From: Hungateiclostridiaceae bacterium UBA1305
GTDB taxonomy: Bacteria; Bacillota; Clostridia; Acetivibrionales; DTU013
NCBI GenBank assembly: GCA_002307275.1
Contig: DBTX01000024.1
Location: 7,544-17,119, forward strand
DNA length: 9,576 bases
Direction of reading: 5' to 3'
The position numbers and the translations under genes are program-made. Of the stretch, positions 1-7,559 are shown piece after piece. Under the pieces are notes generated by a model. It was given only the letters and a program-made list of their open reading frames with translations. It searched no databases and had not been told where the DNA came from. Numbering within the stretch: position 1 is the stretch's first letter; each line of letters begins with the position of its first letter.

Positions 1-2211
1 AACAACGAATTCGGCTTCGACTACCTTAGGGACAACATGGTCATTTACAAGGAAGAAATGGTTCAGAGGGATCTGCATTATGCCATCGTCGATGAAGTAG
101 ACAGTATTCTTGTAGATGAAGCAAGAACGCCGCTCATCATTTCAGGTGCGGGCGATAAGTCGACCGACCTTTACAAAAAGGCGAATACCTTTGCATCAAG
201 ACTAAGGGTCAAGGTATATACACAAACCGACGACAAGCAGCAAGAAGATGAGGCTGAAGCCGACTATATTGTCGATGAGAAGGCACATACTGCCGCACTG
301 ACCTCCAGGGGCGTTACGAAGGCCGAGCAGTTCTTCGGAGTGGAAAATCTGTCCGATACGGAAAACCTGACAATATCCCATCATGTCAATCAGGCCATAA
401 GAGCACACGGCTTGATGAAAAATGACAAGGACTATGTTGTCAAGGATGGAGAGGTCATCATTGTTGATGAATTCACCGGACGTCTGATGTATGGAAGACG
501 CTACAGCGACGGTCTGCATCAGGCGATCGAGGCCAAGGAGAACGTTAAGGTCGAGAGAGAAAGCAAAACGCTTGCGACTATCACCTTCCAGAATTATTTC
601 AGAATGTATAAAAAGCTGGCTGGTATGACCGGTACGGCTCAGACCGAGGAACAGGAATTCCAGACGATATACAAGCTGGATGTTATCGTAATACCGACAA
701 ACATGCCAATGATCAGGGTTGATTATCCGGACTGCGTTTATAAAAATGAGGTCGGGAAATTCAATGCTGTCATAGAAGAAATAGTGGAGCGTCATAAGGT
801 AGGGCAGCCGATATTGATCGGTACCATCTCCATTGAGAAGTCCGAGTTTTTGAGCAGCATGCTCAAAAAGCGGGGCATTGCGCATCAGGTTCTGAATGCC
901 AAGTTCCATGAAAAGGAAGCGGAAATCATTGCACAGGCTGGTAAATTCAATGCAGTTACGATCGCGACAAACATGGCAGGCCGTGGTACGGATATCGTGC
1001 TTGGCGGCAATGATGAATTTATGGCCAAGCAGGAACTCCGGAGACAGGGCTATTCAGAAGAATTGATCAACGAATCCACGAGCTATAATGAAACGGATGA
1101 CGAAGAAATATTGAGGGCAAGAGCTGCTTTCAAACAATATGACGAAGAGTTTAAAAAACAGATAACTACTGAGAGGAATAAAGTTTTAGAAGCTGGCGGC
1201 CTTCATATCATGGGTACAGAACGTCATGAATCAAGGCGTATAGACAATCAGCTGAGAGGCCGTTCAGGCCGTCAGGGAGATCCGGGCTCCTCCCGCTTCT
1301 ACATTTCTCTGGAAGATGATTTGATGCGGCTTTTCGGATCGGACAGGCTCACAAATGTGGTAAATGCGCTCGGACTTGAAGAAGATCAGCCGATTGAGCA
1401 CAGAATGCTTTCAAATGCGATAGAGAGCGCCCAGCGCAGGGTTGAGGGCAAGAACTTCGCGATCAGAAAGCAAGTCCTCCAGTATGACGATGTCATGAAC
1501 ATGCAGAGGGAAGTCATATACACACAGCGCAAGCAGGTGCTCAATGGAGAGAATCTCAGGGAGTCCTTTGTCAAAATGCTGGAGGGTACTGTAGATGGCG
1601 TCGTTGCGACCTACTGCTCGGATAGTCCGCATCCGGATCTCTGGGACTGGGAGGCTATGGCGGTGCAGGCTGAGAGTATTTTCATGCCAAAGAACACACT
1701 TGCTATTTCGCGTGAGGAGATGGAAGAATATACGAAAGAGGATCTCCGTGAAAAAATGCTGACAGCGGCTAACCAGGCTTATGCGGACAAAGAAACTGAA
1801 AATGGCTCCGAGATGATGAGAGAGATCGAAAGAATTGTTCTCCTCAGGGTCGTTGATGAAAAGTGGATGGATCATATAGACGCAATGGATCAGCTCCGTT
1901 ACGGTGTCGGTATGAGGGCCTATGGTCAGAAGGATCCTGTCGTTGAATACAGGGTCGAAGGTTTCGACATGTTCGAGGAAATGATCAGGAATATTCAGCA
2001 GGATTCAGTGAAAATGCTTCTCCACGTTCGCGTTGACCGCGAGCATGAAGCACCCAGACGCGAAAAGGTAGCCGAACCCATTATTGCAAGCCATGGAGAC
2101 GATGAGCCGAAGAAACCGGCTGCCCGCAGCAGTGATAAGGTTGGCAGGAATGACCTGTGTCCGTGCGGAAGCGGGAAGAAATATAAGAAGTGCCACGGTG
2201 CAAATGAATAG
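1..2211 (+). CDS. secA: Preprotein translocase ATPase SecA (5' end cut by window edge)
   Basis: Motor ATPase that pushes unfolded preproteins through the SecYEG channel at the inner face of the membrane. The frame is open from base 1 and reads NNEFGFDYLRDNM, a conserved segment near residue 175-185 of Bacillota SecA, so the N-terminus with the Walker A motif lies outside the window. The first ATG, at base 37, is internal and not the true start. Visible landmarks are the DEVDS Walker B motif (base 91), DEFTGR in the preprotein-binding region (about 466), MTGTA (625), the second nucleotide-binding fold with NMAGRGTD (about 973) and the QLRGRSGRQGD arginine-finger motif (about 1249). The C-terminus has the zinc/SecB-binding pattern C-P-C-GSGKKYKK-C-H (2158-2196). 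About 736 residues are present, consistent with a full protein near 900. No frameshift is seen. Identity is certain; only the missing 5' end limits it. Confidence 0.98.
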   Translation, partial: NNEFGFDYLRDNMVIYKEEMVQRDLHYAIVDEVDSILVDEARTPLIISGAGDKSTDLYKKANTFASRLRVKVYTQTDDKQQEDEAEADYIVDEKAHTAALTSRGVTKAEQFFGVENLSDTENLTISHHVNQAIRAHGLMKNDKDYVVKDGEVIIVDEFTGRLMYGRRYSDGLHQAIEAKENVKVERESKTLATITFQNYFRMYKKLAGMTGTAQTEEQEFQTIYKLDVIVIPTNMPMIRVDYPDCVYKNEVGKFNAVIEEIVERHKVGQPILIGTISIEKSEFLSSMLKKRGIAHQVLNAKFHEKEAEIIAQAGKFNAVTIATNMAGRGTDIVLGGNDEFMAKQELRRQGYSEELINESTSYNETDDEEILRARAAFKQYDEEFKKQITTERNKVLEAGGLHIMGTERHESRRIDNQLRGRSGRQGDPGSSRFYISLEDDLMRLFGSDRLTNVVNALGLEEDQPIEHRMLSNAIESAQRRVEGKNFAIRKQVLQYDDVMNMQREVIYTQRKQVLNGENLRESFVKMLEGTVDGVVATYCSDSPHPDLWDWEAMAVQAESIFMPKNTLAISREEMEEYTKEDLREKMLTAANQAYADKETENGSEMMREIERIVLLRVVDEKWMDHIDAMDQLRYGVGMRAYGQKDPVVEYRVEGFDMFEEMIRNIQQDSVKMLLHVRVDREHEAPRREKVAEPIIASHGDDEPKKPAARSSDKVGRNDLCPCGSGKKYKKCHGANE

Positions 2212-2272
2212 GTAACGCTTTCATGGAAAGCTGATTCAGGCAGCGTGAAAAAATACAAAAGCAGGTTAATTT

Positions 2273-3550
2273 ATGAACTATGATGAAGCAATGGAATATA
2301 TACATGGGACATTGAAATTCGGCAGCAAGCTTGGACTTCACAATATAGGAATGCTGCTGAATTTGATGGGAGACCCGCAGAAGAAGCTGAAATTCGTGCA
2401 TATTGCCGGGACAAATGGCAAAGGTTCTACGACGGCTTTTATAAGCAGTATTCTTATGGAAGCCGGGTACAGGACCGGAATTTATACCTCGCCGTTCCTC
2501 CAGCGTTTCACTGAAAGAATACGGATAGGCAATGAGGAAATAAGTGAAGATGACCTGGCGGATATCACCAGCTTGGTAAAAAAGTGCGCTGACAGGATGT
2601 TGGAGATGGGAGAAAACCATCCGACAGAATTTGAAGTGGTAACTGCCATCGCATTCGAATATTATTACCGCATGAAATGTGATATCGTCGTACTTGAGGT
2701 TGGACTCGGAGGCAGGTTTGATTCGACCAATATCATAGATACACCCGAGCTTGCAGTTATAACTACGATAAGTTATGACCATATGGACAGGCTCGGCAAC
2801 ACACTGCCGGAGATTGCTTTCGAAAAGGCAGGGATTATCAAGCCGGGCGGAGATGTTATCCTTTATGGACAACATCCTGAGGTGGAACAGGTATTTGAAA
2901 AGGCTTGTACAGAAAGGGGTGCAATACTCCACAGGATTGAATTTTCGAGCCTTGTACTGCATGAGTACGGGATCGACGGCCAGATCATGAGTTATGAGAG
3001 CTATGACAGACTGCGGATCACCCTTCTGGGAAGCCATCAGACCAATAATGCCGCTGTTGCAATAAAGGCAGCGGAGCAGTTGAACCGAAAAGGATACAGG
3101 ATATCTGAAGCTGCGCTGAGAAGAGGCCTCCTCAATACAAAATGGGCAGGCAGACTTGAGATCCTTTCCAGAAACCCGATCGTAATCATTGACGGCGCTC
3201 ATAATGCAGAGGGGGCTTTTGTACTCAAAAAGGCCCTGGATGAGTATTTTCCGGGGAAATCGGTCACTTTGATCATGGGTGTGCTTAGCGACAAGGATTA
3301 TATTTCAATGATGAAAACAGTTCTGCCAGGCTGCAAGAGACTTTTTGCCGTTACAACGGATAGTCCGAAAGCCTTGCCTGCGGCAGAACTGGCAAAAGCA
3401 GCCATGCACTATTGTAAAAATGTACAAATAAGTGATACAATTAGAAATGCTATTGACGTCTGTATGAAGACAGCTTCCAGCGACGAAATCATTTGTGCTT
3501 TCGGGTCATTATATTATATCGGCACTGTGAGAAGTGCTTTTGGTCTATAG
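2273..3550 (+). CDS. folC: Folylpolyglutamate synthase / dihydrofolate synthase FolC
   Basis: Cytoplasmic Mur-ligase-family enzyme that adds glutamate to folates, and in many bacteria also joins dihydropteroate to glutamate, using ATP. Its 425 residues are the usual family length. Visible motifs are the P-loop HIAGTNGKGS (H43-S52), VGLGGRFDSTN (143-153), the SYDHMDRLGNTL and EKAGIIKPG block of the ATP-binding central domain, and DGAHNAEGA in the C-terminal domain. The ATG at 2273 has a weak AGGT ribosome site about 7 bases upstream (2261-2266), and the protein begins in the normal family position. It lies 61 bases after secA. That gap holds a small GCTTTC/GAAAGC hairpin (2217-2231) without a T-run, and I see no promoter, so read-through from secA is likely. 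Whether it has both activities or only the polyglutamylating one cannot be told from motifs alone. Confidence 0.95.
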   Translation: MNYDEAMEYIHGTLKFGSKLGLHNIGMLLNLMGDPQKKLKFVHIAGTNGKGSTTAFISSILMEAGYRTGIYTSPFLQRFTERIRIGNEEISEDDLADITSLVKKCADRMLEMGENHPTEFEVVTAIAFEYYYRMKCDIVVLEVGLGGRFDSTNIIDTPELAVITTISYDHMDRLGNTLPEIAFEKAGIIKPGGDVILYGQHPEVEQVFEKACTERGAILHRIEFSSLVLHEYGIDGQIMSYESYDRLRITLLGSHQTNNAAVAIKAAEQLNRKGYRISEAALRRGLLNTKWAGRLEILSRNPIVIIDGAHNAEGAFVLKKALDEYFPGKSVTLIMGVLSDKDYISMMKTVLPGCKRLFAVTTDSPKALPAAELAKAAMHYCKNVQISDTIRNAIDVCMKTASSDEIICAFGSLYYIGTVRSAFGL

Positions 3551-3579
3551 CCCCAATGCTTTGGAGGTGAGGTTAACTG

Positions 3580-4698
3580 ATGGATCTTAAATCGGAGCTG
3601 CAGAATTTCAAGGCAATCAACCTGGAGGATATTGCAAACGGTGAGGGACAGGTCCCTGACAATATCAGGAATTCTGTATTCCTTTACAACAAGGCCATAG
3701 ATAGCCTCAAATCCGGTAGTGAGGATATTGCTGTAATTGAGCTGAAGAAGGCTACCTCGATGAATCCGCGCTTCTATGAGGCGATTAATCTCCTGGGCAT
3801 CTGCTACAGTTATCTTGGGGATAATGATAAAGCTGCCGAGATGTTTGACAGGGTTATGAAAGCAGAATCGAACAGCGTTTTAGCTGTTAATTTTATCCAG
3901 CGGCTTGGACTAAATGAATCGGTTCAGTCTCAAAAAGGCAAGCCGGTAAAAAGACCTGCCGAGCAGCCCGGCGAACCCCTTAAAAGAATCAGGACCGCCA
4001 AAGAGCCGGCTCAGCCGCTCAGGATAAAGCGGCAGACGATAATTAACGCAGTAAAGATTGGAGCAGGTTTTATTGCCGGAGTGTTATTGGCAGCAGTGAT
4101 TTTCGTTTCACTGCCGGATAAGGGAACCGTTAACAATGAACCGCTCCAGGCTGATACAAGTACTTCCGAAAACAATGATAAAGCTTTGTATGAAGCGAAG
4201 CTGGCTGAGCTGCAGGGTAAATACGATCTGCTTCAGAAGGATAAGGATAGCGCAGTACAGCAGACCGATTACTATAAAGCGGTTATTAAATTATATGATA
4301 TTGATGCACTGGCGGCAGATAGAAAATATGAGAATGCCGCAGATATGCTTTTGCTTATGAAAACGATTGAATTCAAAGACGCAGATAAGGTGAAATTTGA
4401 TGCCCTTTACAAAACAGTGATGCCGCTTGCGGCAAAAGCTTCTTATGATCAGGGCTACAAGCTATACAACAGCAGGAAGTATCAGGATTCACTCAAAAAA
4501 CTTGAAAAGGTGCAGGTTTATTACACTCAATTCTACCGTATGGATGCCGCCCTTTATTATATGGGAAGGTGTTGTCAGGCGCTGCAGGATTCCCGAAGTG
4601 CGGTGGCACTATTTCAGAAACTGATGAATGAGTATCCTGCAAGCGCTTATGCAAAGAGTGCAAAGGTCAGAATAAATGAACTTACGAAGAACCCTTAG
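3580..4698 (+). CDS. Single-span membrane protein with TPR-like repeats on both sides of the membrane
   Basis: Function unknown; probably a scaffold or envelope protein. The 372 residues divide into an N-terminal TPR-like pair (about 33-100, with NPRFYEAINLLGICY and GDNDKAAEMFDRVM), a basic proline-rich linker (about 117-152), one hydrophobic helix (about 157-178), an acidic Ser/Thr spacer, a predicted coiled coil (about 200-236), and a C-terminal TPR set (about 287-370). The last repeat, with ALYYMGRCCQAL, AVALFQKLMNEYPAS and YAKSAKVRI, resembles the YbgF/CpoB/BamD style. The Lys/Arg-rich flank before the helix predicts N-in, C-out topology. There is no cleavable signal peptide. The ATG has a strong GGAGGTGAGG site (3563-3572), and the gene starts 29 bases after folC, so they are probably one operon. 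A strong terminator follows. The membrane-TPR call is firm; the partner and role are not known. Confidence 0.85.
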   Translation: MDLKSELQNFKAINLEDIANGEGQVPDNIRNSVFLYNKAIDSLKSGSEDIAVIELKKATSMNPRFYEAINLLGICYSYLGDNDKAAEMFDRVMKAESNSVLAVNFIQRLGLNESVQSQKGKPVKRPAEQPGEPLKRIRTAKEPAQPLRIKRQTIINAVKIGAGFIAGVLLAAVIFVSLPDKGTVNNEPLQADTSTSENNDKALYEAKLAELQGKYDLLQKDKDSAVQQTDYYKAVIKLYDIDALAADRKYENAADMLLLMKTIEFKDADKVKFDALYKTVMPLAAKASYDQGYKLYNSRKYQDSLKKLEKVQVYYTQFYRMDAALYYMGRCCQALQDSRSAVALFQKLMNEYPASAYAKSAKVRINELTKNP

Positions 4699-4757
4699 CA
4701 ATATGCAACAAATATGAATCACCACCTGTACATGCTCGAAATAAAGACTGTCAGGAT

Positions 4758-4798
4758 AATATAGTACTGTGATGTTACCACAGTACTATATTTTTTTT
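4758..4798 (+). terminator. Strong intrinsic terminator after the TPR gene, in the leader of the patatin gene
   Basis: A perfect 14-bp stem (4758-4771 paired with 4779-4792) closes a 7-base loop and runs into eight consecutive T residues (4791-4798). The stem is AT-rich but long and uninterrupted. It should end transcripts from secA-folC-TPR. The next ribosome binding site begins only four bases after the T-run. Confidence 0.93.
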
Positions 4799-4801
4799 GG
4801 C

Positions 4802-4809
4802 GGGGGTGG
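4802..4809 (+). promoter_or_regulatory. Ribosome binding site that fixes the patatin start at ATG 4815
   Basis: A GGGGGTGG run ends five bases before ATG 4815. The longest reading frame would begin at TTG 4797, but that codon lies in the terminator T-run and has no purine-rich site in front of it, so the ATG is preferred. Confidence 0.75.
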
Positions 4810-4814
4810 TGCGG

Positions 4815-5855
4815 ATGTACCGGAATATCAAGCGGCTGAACATTGTTTTGAGCGGCGGTGGAGTAAAGGGTATTGCCTTTGTAGGAGCTTTCGATGTTAT
4901 AAAGAAGAAGGGCTATATGCCGGCAAACCTGGCAGGTGTTTCATCAGGGGCAATTGCTGCCGCCCTGACAAGTGCCGGGTACAATGCCGAGGGAATGTGG
5001 AATACTCTTGAGGCTCTTGAATTGGAAAGGTTCAGTCTGAACACTATTGAAAAGAAGGTTCCTGCAGTAAGATACCTGGCAGAATATGCAAGACAAAGCA
5101 AGCTGCATCCAGAAATGATCATGGAAGTCTTCCTGAATCACTATACAACCCGCAGCAGAAATATGTGGCGTGACAAATCTGATAGGAACAGGGGAATCAT
5201 TCAAGGCATTATCAAGCTTTGCAAGGATGGTTGCCTGTTTGACGGAGATCTGCTCGAAGAATGGATTGCAGAGGCTCTTCTAAAAAAAGGTATAAGAACC
5301 TTTGCGGACCTTAGGGGAGGAAGGCCGGATGAGAGCAATCCATCGGGTTATAAACTAAGGATGACCGGAGTCGACTGCAATCGGCTGAAGATTATTACGC
5401 TACCTGATGATGCAGCTTTCTACGGGATTGAACCTGATGATCTGGAGGTCGCAAGGGCGATCAGGATCAGTACATCGGTTCCTTTTGCATTCAAACCGGT
5501 AGTTATCACTAAAAAAGAAAAGGAATCCATGGTTCAGTATAATTTGATTGATGGCGGGGTTCTAGATCACTTTCCTACCTGGCTGATGGGTAATGGTGGT
5601 ATACCTGTGGCAGGCTTCAGATTGCAGTCTTTCGAAAAAAAGGCCATAAACCTGAAAACCCCACTTTCGATATTCAAAAGTCTTGTAACAGCGGTACATG
5701 ACATAGGTGCGCCGGAAGATAGCCCGACTGCACTTGCATATACCGGGGTGATCGACACAGGCGATGTCAATTTTCTTGATTTTGACCTTTCTCTGGAACA
5801 GAAGCATATCCTGTTCGAATCAGGCAGAAAGGCAGCAATGAATCTATCGATATAA
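4815..5855 (+). CDS. Patatin-like phospholipase / acyl hydrolase
   Basis: Predicted cytoplasmic Ser-Asp dyad lipid acyl hydrolase. Numbered from ATG 4815 (346 residues), the oxyanion-hole motif is SGGGVKG (13-19), the nucleophile elbow is GVSSG (41-45) with Ser43 as nucleophile, and the catalytic Asp is in IDGG (Asp246). The block ARAIRISTSVPFAFKPV just before it is typical of bacterial patatin proteins, where substrate choice ends in the DGG loop. There is no signal peptide or clear membrane helix, so it probably acts on membrane lipid from the cytoplasmic side or on soluble lipids. It is isolated by a strong terminator upstream. The following gene, thrC, has its own leader, so this is likely a single-gene unit or is fed by read-through. 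No known effector, toxin or nucleotide-signalling partner gene is adjacent. The family is firm; the substrate is unknown. Confidence 0.92.
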   Translation: MYRNIKRLNIVLSGGGVKGIAFVGAFDVIKKKGYMPANLAGVSSGAIAAALTSAGYNAEGMWNTLEALELERFSLNTIEKKVPAVRYLAEYARQSKLHPEMIMEVFLNHYTTRSRNMWRDKSDRNRGIIQGIIKLCKDGCLFDGDLLEEWIAEALLKKGIRTFADLRGGRPDESNPSGYKLRMTGVDCNRLKIITLPDDAAFYGIEPDDLEVARAIRISTSVPFAFKPVVITKKEKESMVQYNLIDGGVLDHFPTWLMGNGGIPVAGFRLQSFEKKAINLKTPLSIFKSLVTAVHDIGAPEDSPTALAYTGVIDTGDVNFLDFDLSLEQKHILFESGRKAAMNLSI

Positions 5856-5883
5856 CGAGGCGAAAGATGTCTCCCGCCTCGTT
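5854..5883 (+). repeat. Inverted repeat overlapping the patatin stop codon
   Basis: AACGAGGCG (5854-5862) is repeated inverted as CGCCTCGTT (5875-5883), giving a 9-bp GC-rich stem with a 12-base loop. The left arm starts inside the TAA stop codon. No T-run follows on either strand, so it is not a standard intrinsic terminator. It could mark or protect the 3' end of the mRNA. A weaker 5-bp hairpin (GACTT/AAGTC, 5942-5957) followed by a T-rich stretch to 5970 may be the actual end of transcription. Confidence 0.6.
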
Positions 5884-5968
5884 GAACCGATGCGTTATAA
5901 AATCGATTCTGATTATTGGGAGTTTCCGGGCGTACTCCTGGGACTTGTAAAAAAGTCGTTCTTTTATT

Positions 5969-5995
5969 TTGTCGTTATTTATATTATTATATAAG
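5969..5995 (+). promoter_or_regulatory. Candidate promoter for thrC
   Basis: A very AT-rich stretch contains -10-like hexamers TATAAG (5990-5995) and TATTAT (5985-5990). The best -35 candidates are TTGTCG (5969-5974, 15-base spacer) or TTTTGT (5967-5972, 17-base spacer), both weak. The gap between patatin and thrC needs a promoter and this is the most promoter-like part, but the exact boxes are uncertain. Confidence 0.4.
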
Positions 5996-6003
5996 ATGCA
6001 AAA

Positions 6004-6027
6004 AGCTTTTCAATGATTGAAAAAGCT
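6004..6027 (+). repeat. Near-perfect palindrome abutting the thrC ribosome binding site
   Basis: AGCTTTTCAAT (6004-6014) and ATTGAAAAAGCT (6016-6027) are inverted copies differing only by one extra A, centred on a single G. The palindrome lies just downstream of the candidate -10 box and directly touches the AGGGGG ribosome site at 6028-6033. It could be an operator or a stem-loop at the 5' end of the mRNA. There is no T-run, so it is not a terminator. Confidence 0.6.
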
Positions 6028-6038
6028 AGGGGGATAAG

Positions 6039-7541
6039 ATGATGTATTACAAAAGTACTCGCGGAGGGTTGAACAATATTAGATCGGCAGAAGCTATCAA
6101 ACAAGGTCTTGCACCGGATGGCGGCCTTTTTGTGCCGGATGCCGCTGTAAAGCTTACGCAGAATGAAATCTGTTCTCTTGCGGGTATGAGTTACAGAGAA
6201 AGAGCCGTTTTTATACTTGAACGTTACCTTGACGATTATACGCATGAAGAACTGTTGGATTGTGTCAATGGTGCCTATGGAGACAATAAATTCGAAAGTG
6301 ATGCAGTCGTACCGGTTCATAAGCTTAACAACAATGCATATATACTGGAATTGTGGCATGGTCCTACTTGCGCATTCAAGGATGTGGCACTGCAGATCCT
6401 GCCGCGCTTTTTAGTCCAGGCAGTTGAGAAAACAGGCGAATGTGCCGAGACCGTGATATTGGTTGCTACCTCGGGAGATACAGGAAAGGCTGCTCTTGAG
6501 GGATTTAAGGATGTAAAGGGTACCAGAATCATCGTATTTTACCCTGAGGGTGGCGTCAGCCAGGTACAGAAAATGCAGATGGTAACGCAGGAAGGCGGCA
6601 ATGTCTGTTCAATAGCTGTTAAAGGCAACTTTGACGATACGCAGAACGGTGTGAAGGCTATTTTTTCGGATACTGCCCTGAAGGCTGAGATGCTGCAGAA
6701 GGGCTTCAAATTCTCGTCTGCAAATTCAATCAACTGGGGACGTCTGGTACCGCAGATCGTCTACTATTTTTCCGCATATGCCGACCTTTTGGCTTCAGGT
6801 GAAATCAGCAAAGGCGAGTTGGTAAATTTTGCAGTGCCCACAGGCAATTTTGGAAACATACTTGCCGCATGGTATGCACGTCAGATGGGACTTCCGATTA
6901 AAAAGCTGATTTGTGCATCCAATGACAATGATGTTCTGACCGAATTTATCAATACTGGAGTATATAATTGCAACAGAGGTTTTAAAAAGACGATATCTCC
7001 ATCCATGGATATTTTAATTTCAAGCAACCTTGAGAGATTGCTTTTTGAACTTACAGGACAAAATGGACAGCAGGTGTCCGATTGGATGGGCAAGCTGAAA
7101 GCCGAGGGCAGATATACGGTTAATGGAGAAGCAAGGCACATGATCTCGGAATTATTCTGGGCTTCGTGTACTTCCGAAGAAGAAACACTCGAAACAATAA
7201 AAGCCATCTATGACGAGTACGGATATGTTGTTGACACACATACCGCTGTGGGAATAGATGTTTATGATAAGTATGTGATTTCTACAGGAGACATGACCAG
7301 AACGATTATTGCTTCGACTGCAAGCCCATTCAAATTCAATGAAAGTGTAGCAAGGGCAATATTGGGAGAGGAAGCTATAAAAGGGAAAAACGAATTTGAA
7401 CTGCTGGATATCCTTGCAAAAAAGTGTGACCTGAAGATACCAGCAGGGCTTGATGGGCTTGCTGACAAGAAAATACTTCATAAAATGAGCTGTGAAAGGG
7501 AAGATATGAAAGCTGAAGTTAGAAAATTGCTTAAGCTATAG
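6039..7541 (+). CDS. thrC: Threonine synthase
   Basis: PLP-dependent cytoplasmic enzyme converting O-phospho-L-homoserine and water to L-threonine and phosphate, the last step of threonine synthesis. Its 500 residues match the longer form of the family. The N-terminal MYYKSTRGG and APDGGLFVP are typical. LWHGPTCAFKD carries the PLP Schiff-base lysine (Lys114). SGDTGKAA (145-152), YPEGGVSQVQKMQM, NSINWGRLVPQIVYY and the phosphate-cradling VPTGNFGN (266-273) complete the active site. Two adjacent ATGs (6039 and 6042) both fit the AGGGGG site at 6028-6033, with spacings of 5 and 8 bases, so the start is uncertain by one residue. No homoserine dehydrogenase or homoserine kinase gene is beside it, so threonine genes are dispersed here. 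I looked for a T-box or a Thr-rich leader peptide upstream and found neither. Confidence 0.97.
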   Translation: MMYYKSTRGGLNNIRSAEAIKQGLAPDGGLFVPDAAVKLTQNEICSLAGMSYRERAVFILERYLDDYTHEELLDCVNGAYGDNKFESDAVVPVHKLNNNAYILELWHGPTCAFKDVALQILPRFLVQAVEKTGECAETVILVATSGDTGKAALEGFKDVKGTRIIVFYPEGGVSQVQKMQMVTQEGGNVCSIAVKGNFDDTQNGVKAIFSDTALKAEMLQKGFKFSSANSINWGRLVPQIVYYFSAYADLLASGEISKGELVNFAVPTGNFGNILAAWYARQMGLPIKKLICASNDNDVLTEFINTGVYNCNRGFKKTISPSMDILISSNLERLLFELTGQNGQQVSDWMGKLKAEGRYTVNGEARHMISELFWASCTSEEETLETIKAIYDEYGYVVDTHTAVGIDVYDKYVISTGDMTRTIIASTASPFKFNESVARAILGEEAIKGKNEFELLDILAKKCDLKIPAGLDGLADKKILHKMSCEREDMKAEVRKLLKL

Positions 7542-7559
7542 AAAATGTATCGTCCTCAA

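Noticed and set aside
202..909. Minus-strand open frame of 235 codons inside secA
   Set aside because: Fully antisense to conserved SecA motifs, with no domain signature; a coding shadow.
2081..3202. Long minus-strand open frame (373 codons) across the secA end and folC
   Set aside because: It runs antisense to two strongly conserved genes, has no recognisable domain or ribosome site, and its protein is low-information; it is a shadow of folC codon use.
4764..4786. CTGT...ACAG pattern in the hairpin as a LexA (SOS) operator
   Set aside because: The spacing is nine rather than eight bases, Bacillota LexA uses a different box, and the perfect stem with T8 is explained as a terminator.
4799..4814. 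Two-tetrad G-quadruplex in the patatin ribosome site (four GG runs)
   Set aside because: The G-richness is well explained by the ribosome binding site; two-layer quadruplexes are weak and common by chance.
5867..5950. 27-codon + strand frame after patatin with a GAGG six bases before its ATG, considered as a thrC leader peptide
   Set aside because: The peptide contains no threonine, no terminator/antiterminator pair follows it, and its ribosome site lies inside a hairpin arm; more likely chance.
5856..6038. T-box or other riboswitch upstream of thrC
   Set aside because: I found no T-box sequence (GGGTGG-type bulge) and no terminator followed by the gene; the gap is short and the hairpins do not match a known riboswitch layout.
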